Assembly (NCBI GenBank): GCA_030623425.1
Contig: JAUXMA010000107.1
Span: 1-6,073 of the forward strand
Length of the DNA: 6,073 nucleotides
Reading direction: 5' to 3'
Source of the DNA: Rhodospirillaceae bacterium
GTDB lineage: Bacteria; Pseudomonadota; Alphaproteobacteria; Rhodospirillales; 2-02-FULL-58-16
Part shown: one piece after another, positions 5,046 to 6,073 of the stretch
Position numbering within the stretch: the stretch's first letter is position 1
Layout: each line of letters begins with the position of its first letter
Made by a program: the position numbers and the translations under genes
The notes under the pieces: model-generated
What the model was told of the DNA's origin: nothing
What the model saw: the letters and a program-made list of their open reading frames with translations, nothing else
Database searches by the model: none

Positions 5046-5061
5046 GGCGCACGCTTGCGCC
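5046..5061. repeat. Perfect hairpin GGCGCA / TGCGCC
   Basis: Six-bp arms with the loop CGCT lie in the gene-free stretch. No T-run follows, so it is not an intrinsic terminator. It is the only clear structure between 4963 and 5106. Confidence 0.3.
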
Positions 5062-5106
5062 CCGCCGCCGCCGTGATGTTTTCCCGTCGGCGCCGCCCGG
5101 CGGCGG

Positions 5107-5234
5107 GTGCAAATCGCCGCCGCCTTCGCGGCCAAGGCGGCGGCTGAAAACGCCGCCCAGGCGCTCGGCCGGGCGCTGTTTGAAGGCTGGGAGAATATTT
5201 TTTCGACAAAATATGCATTTAACGCATATTTCAC
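5107..5234 (+). other. Doubtful coding fragment
   Basis: From GTG 5107 the frame reads VQIAAAFAAKAAAENAAQALG and then RALFEGWENIF. Its first two dozen codons have G or C at nearly every third position, as expected for a gene in this genome. It has no good ribosome site, then runs into AT-rich promoter DNA. The frame stays open through to 5673, so in principle it could be joined to the next gene, with the repeat at 5289 read as LPTIWHGPK. I think a decayed or chance fragment is more likely, because a promoter and a ribosome site precede the ATG at 5329. Confidence 0.25.
5209..5231. promoter_or_regulatory. Palindrome upstream of the 5235-5264 promoter
   Basis: AAATATGC (5209-5216) and GCATATTT (5224-5231) are perfect inverted repeats with a 7-base centre. 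They end four bases before the -35 box, a position suited to an activator or repressor. The half-site differs from the TACACT operators, so a different regulator would be needed. Confidence 0.45.
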
Positions 5235-5264
5235 TTGCGGCATAATATACAGTTTATGTATAAT
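5235..5264 (+). promoter_or_regulatory. Sigma70-type promoter for the gene at 5329
   Basis: TTGCGG (5235-5240) and a perfect TATAAT (5259-5264) are separated by 18 bases in AT-rich DNA. Transcription would start near 5271, so the 5' leader of about 58 bases would contain the palindromic repeat. Confidence 0.7.
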
Positions 5265-5288
5265 TGGCGCAAGCCGCCACACTTCGTT

Positions 5289-5314
5289 ACCAACCATTTG
5301 GCATGGGCCAAAAA
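5289..5314 (-). repeat. Palindromic repeat unit, opposite orientation (5' leader)
   Basis: On the minus strand it reads TTTTTGGCCCATGCCAAATG then GTTGGT; the final C of the core is T. The plus strand runs AAAAA at its end straight into GGAGAG, so the ribosome site abuts the element. It is the only unit in the window that appears to be outside a coding region. Confidence 0.88.
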
Positions 5315-5328
5315 GGAGAGTCCGTTTC

Positions 5329-5673
5329 ATGCAGGGCCGAGCCGACCGCGCCGCCGCCAATGCCCGCGCTTCCCTGCGCGCCTTCATCCGTGATTGGCGG
5401 GCAATCCGCGCCCGCGTCGCCGCCGGCGTCGCCATGGACGCCACCGAGGAGGATTGGCGCCGCTATTTCCACCGGCTGTGGTCCGCCTACCGGCGCGCCC
5501 AGGCCGGCGCCCGTCTGCCCGCCGATCCACGGACGGCGGCGCCGGCCCATTTCTTCGGCCAGCTTCAACTCCTGGCGACCGGACCCGTCCCGCCGAAGCG
5601 CCGAAACGGGCGCGGCGGATGGAAAGCGGCGCGCCGGCCCGACAATCGCTGCCGGAAGCGAGCCCGCCGGTGA
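5329..5673 (+). CDS. Small hypothetical protein
   Basis: The predicted protein has 114 residues and an ATG start with AAGGAG at 5313-5318, ten bases upstream, behind a good promoter. I do not recognise the family. The N-terminal 80 residues are Ala/Arg-rich and look helical, with aromatic positions at regular points (LRAFIRDWRAI, then EEDWRRYFHRLWSAYRRA, then HFFGQLQLLA). There is no signal peptide or membrane segment. The last 30 residues (from PVPPKRRNGRG) are very basic and less protein-like. A neighbouring frame continues with RPAEAPKRARRMESG and stays open past 5760, so a late frameshift is possible. A 7-bp hairpin, CCGCCGG / CCGGCGG with loop TGAA, encloses the stop codon, but no T-run follows. 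Confidence 0.6.
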   Translation: MQGRADRAAANARASLRAFIRDWRAIRARVAAGVAMDATEEDWRRYFHRLWSAYRRAQAGARLPADPRTAAPAHFFGQLQLLATGPVPPKRRNGRGGWKAARRPDNRCRKRARR

Positions 5674-5766
5674 ACCGGCGGCGGCGATGGCGTTGTTGCT
5701 CCGGCGTTTCAGCCGTTCGGCGCGAAGCCGGGAAAACTTTGCTGGGCAATTACGGTGGCGATAGTG

Positions 5767-5814
5767 TATAAGCTAAAGTATAAACAACCAAAAAAATCGC
5801 GCAGGGCAGGGAGG
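5767..5814 (+). promoter_or_regulatory. Possible promoter and ribosome site for the exported protein
   Basis: Two -10-like boxes, TATAAG (5767-5772) and TATAAA (5779-5784), lie in the only AT-rich patch before the last gene, and no good -35 is seen. GGAGG at 5810-5814 is ten bases before the TTG start. The rest of 5674-5824 shows nothing else I can support. Confidence 0.3.
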
Positions 5815-5824
5815 AATCTGGGGT

Positions 5825-6073
5825 TTGAAGCGATTATCGACGTTGTCCGTTCGCCGCCCGGTCATGGCGGCGATGACTTGCCTTTTGCTTGTTTCCACCG
5901 CCGGCGCGGCGATGGCGGAAGATCCCGTGCTGCGTCTTTATTGGCGGCACATCGGCGAACAGGCGCCCTATTTCCCCCTCTATGTCGGGCTCGCCCCGCA
6001 ACCGCCGAAGCTGGCGGCCAGGCCCGTTTCGCCGCGGCCCGTGACGCCGGCCGTTTCGCCGCGGCCCGTGACG
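5825..6073 (+). CDS. Secreted Pro-rich hypothetical protein (3' end outside the window)
   Basis: The first 83 codons are visible and the gene runs off the window. A TTG start at 5825 gives a clear Sec signal peptide: a basic n-region (KRLSTLSVRRP), the hydrophobic AAMTCLLLVSTAGAA, and a likely cleavage after AMA before EDPVLRLYWRH, about residue 31. An ATG at 5864 is possible but loses the basic region and has no ribosome site. The mature part (LRLYWRHIGEQAPYFPLYVG) is followed by a Pro-rich stretch in which PVSPRPVTP is repeated at a 9-residue period. I do not recognise the family. Export to the periplasm or surface is inferred. It is probably a host or lysogenic-conversion gene and not part of the replication module. 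Confidence 0.7.
   Translation, partial: MKRLSTLSVRRPVMAAMTCLLLVSTAGAAMAEDPVLRLYWRHIGEQAPYFPLYVGLAPQPPKLAARPVSPRPVTPAVSPRPVT
6025..6073 (+). repeat. 27-bp tandem repeat encoding a 9-residue Pro-rich unit
   Basis: The 22-base block beginning CGTTTCGCCGCGG occurs at 6025-6046 and again at 6052-6073, a 27-base period. It encodes VSPRPVT twice. The array is cut by the window end, so the copy number is unknown. Its sequence is unrelated to the palindromic family. Confidence 0.85.

Noticed and set aside
4994..5218. Leftward small gene that could be the toxin partner of the remnant
   Set aside because: The translation is a low-complexity Arg/Gly/Pro string from GC-rich triplets, with no toxin motif or ribosome site.

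Overview
The window is high-GC DNA carrying the immunity and early-replication region of a prophage, or of a prophage remnant. The host is most likely an alphaproteobacterium. This rests on family resemblance: a CI-type HTH/S24 repressor, a phage DnaB helicase, a DUF1376-type replication protein, and a terminal gene whose C-terminus resembles DUF6456. I cannot name the species.

Layout. Bases 1-250 hold no gene, but contain a near-perfect 26-bp inverted repeat and a rightward intrinsic terminator. Bases 3889 down to 255 form a compact leftward operon. Its order is a small 'YHTGFLA' prophage protein, dnaB, a DUF1376 protein, and an HTH/DUF6456-like protein. The start codons are GTG, GTG, ATG and GTG, and two junctions are 4-base GTGA overlaps. 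The intergenic region 3890-4015 contains two matching palindromic operators whose centres lie 33 bp apart, and the divergent promoters. The repressor is transcribed rightward (4016-4699) and ends in an intrinsic terminator. Bases 4700-5328 are mostly non-coding. They hold several GC-rich hairpins, a leftward antitoxin-like remnant broken at an A6 tract, a doubtful coding fragment and a good sigma70-type promoter. That promoter precedes a small unknown gene (5329-5673). The window ends inside a secreted, Pro-rich protein with a 9-residue repeat.

The outstanding feature is a family of short palindromic repeats. The core is TTTGGC, then CCAT or CGAT, then GCCAAA, followed by TGGTTGGC; the last unit of an element often continues AATGCCGGC. 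I count eleven units: two in the DUF1376 gene, one in the dnaB linker in opposite orientation, three in a 27-bp tandem array at the dnaB N-terminus, three more in a second array plus one decayed unit in the small first gene, and one in the 5' leader of the gene at 5329. The 27-bp unit has no stop codon in any of six frames. All units inside genes keep the reading frame, so the operon's proteins carry peptides such as ANHLAWAK and ANHLASAK. The behaviour recalls Rickettsia palindromic elements, but the unit is much shorter and forms tandem arrays.

Working model (inference): the repressor binds the two operators and silences the leftward replication operon. Repressor self-cleavage, for which the Ala-Gly site and the Ser/Lys dyad are visible, would release it. 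The repeats are either a spreading, protein-tolerated element or sites with a role in replication or regulation. The two arrays flanking the dnaB start are the best place to test this.
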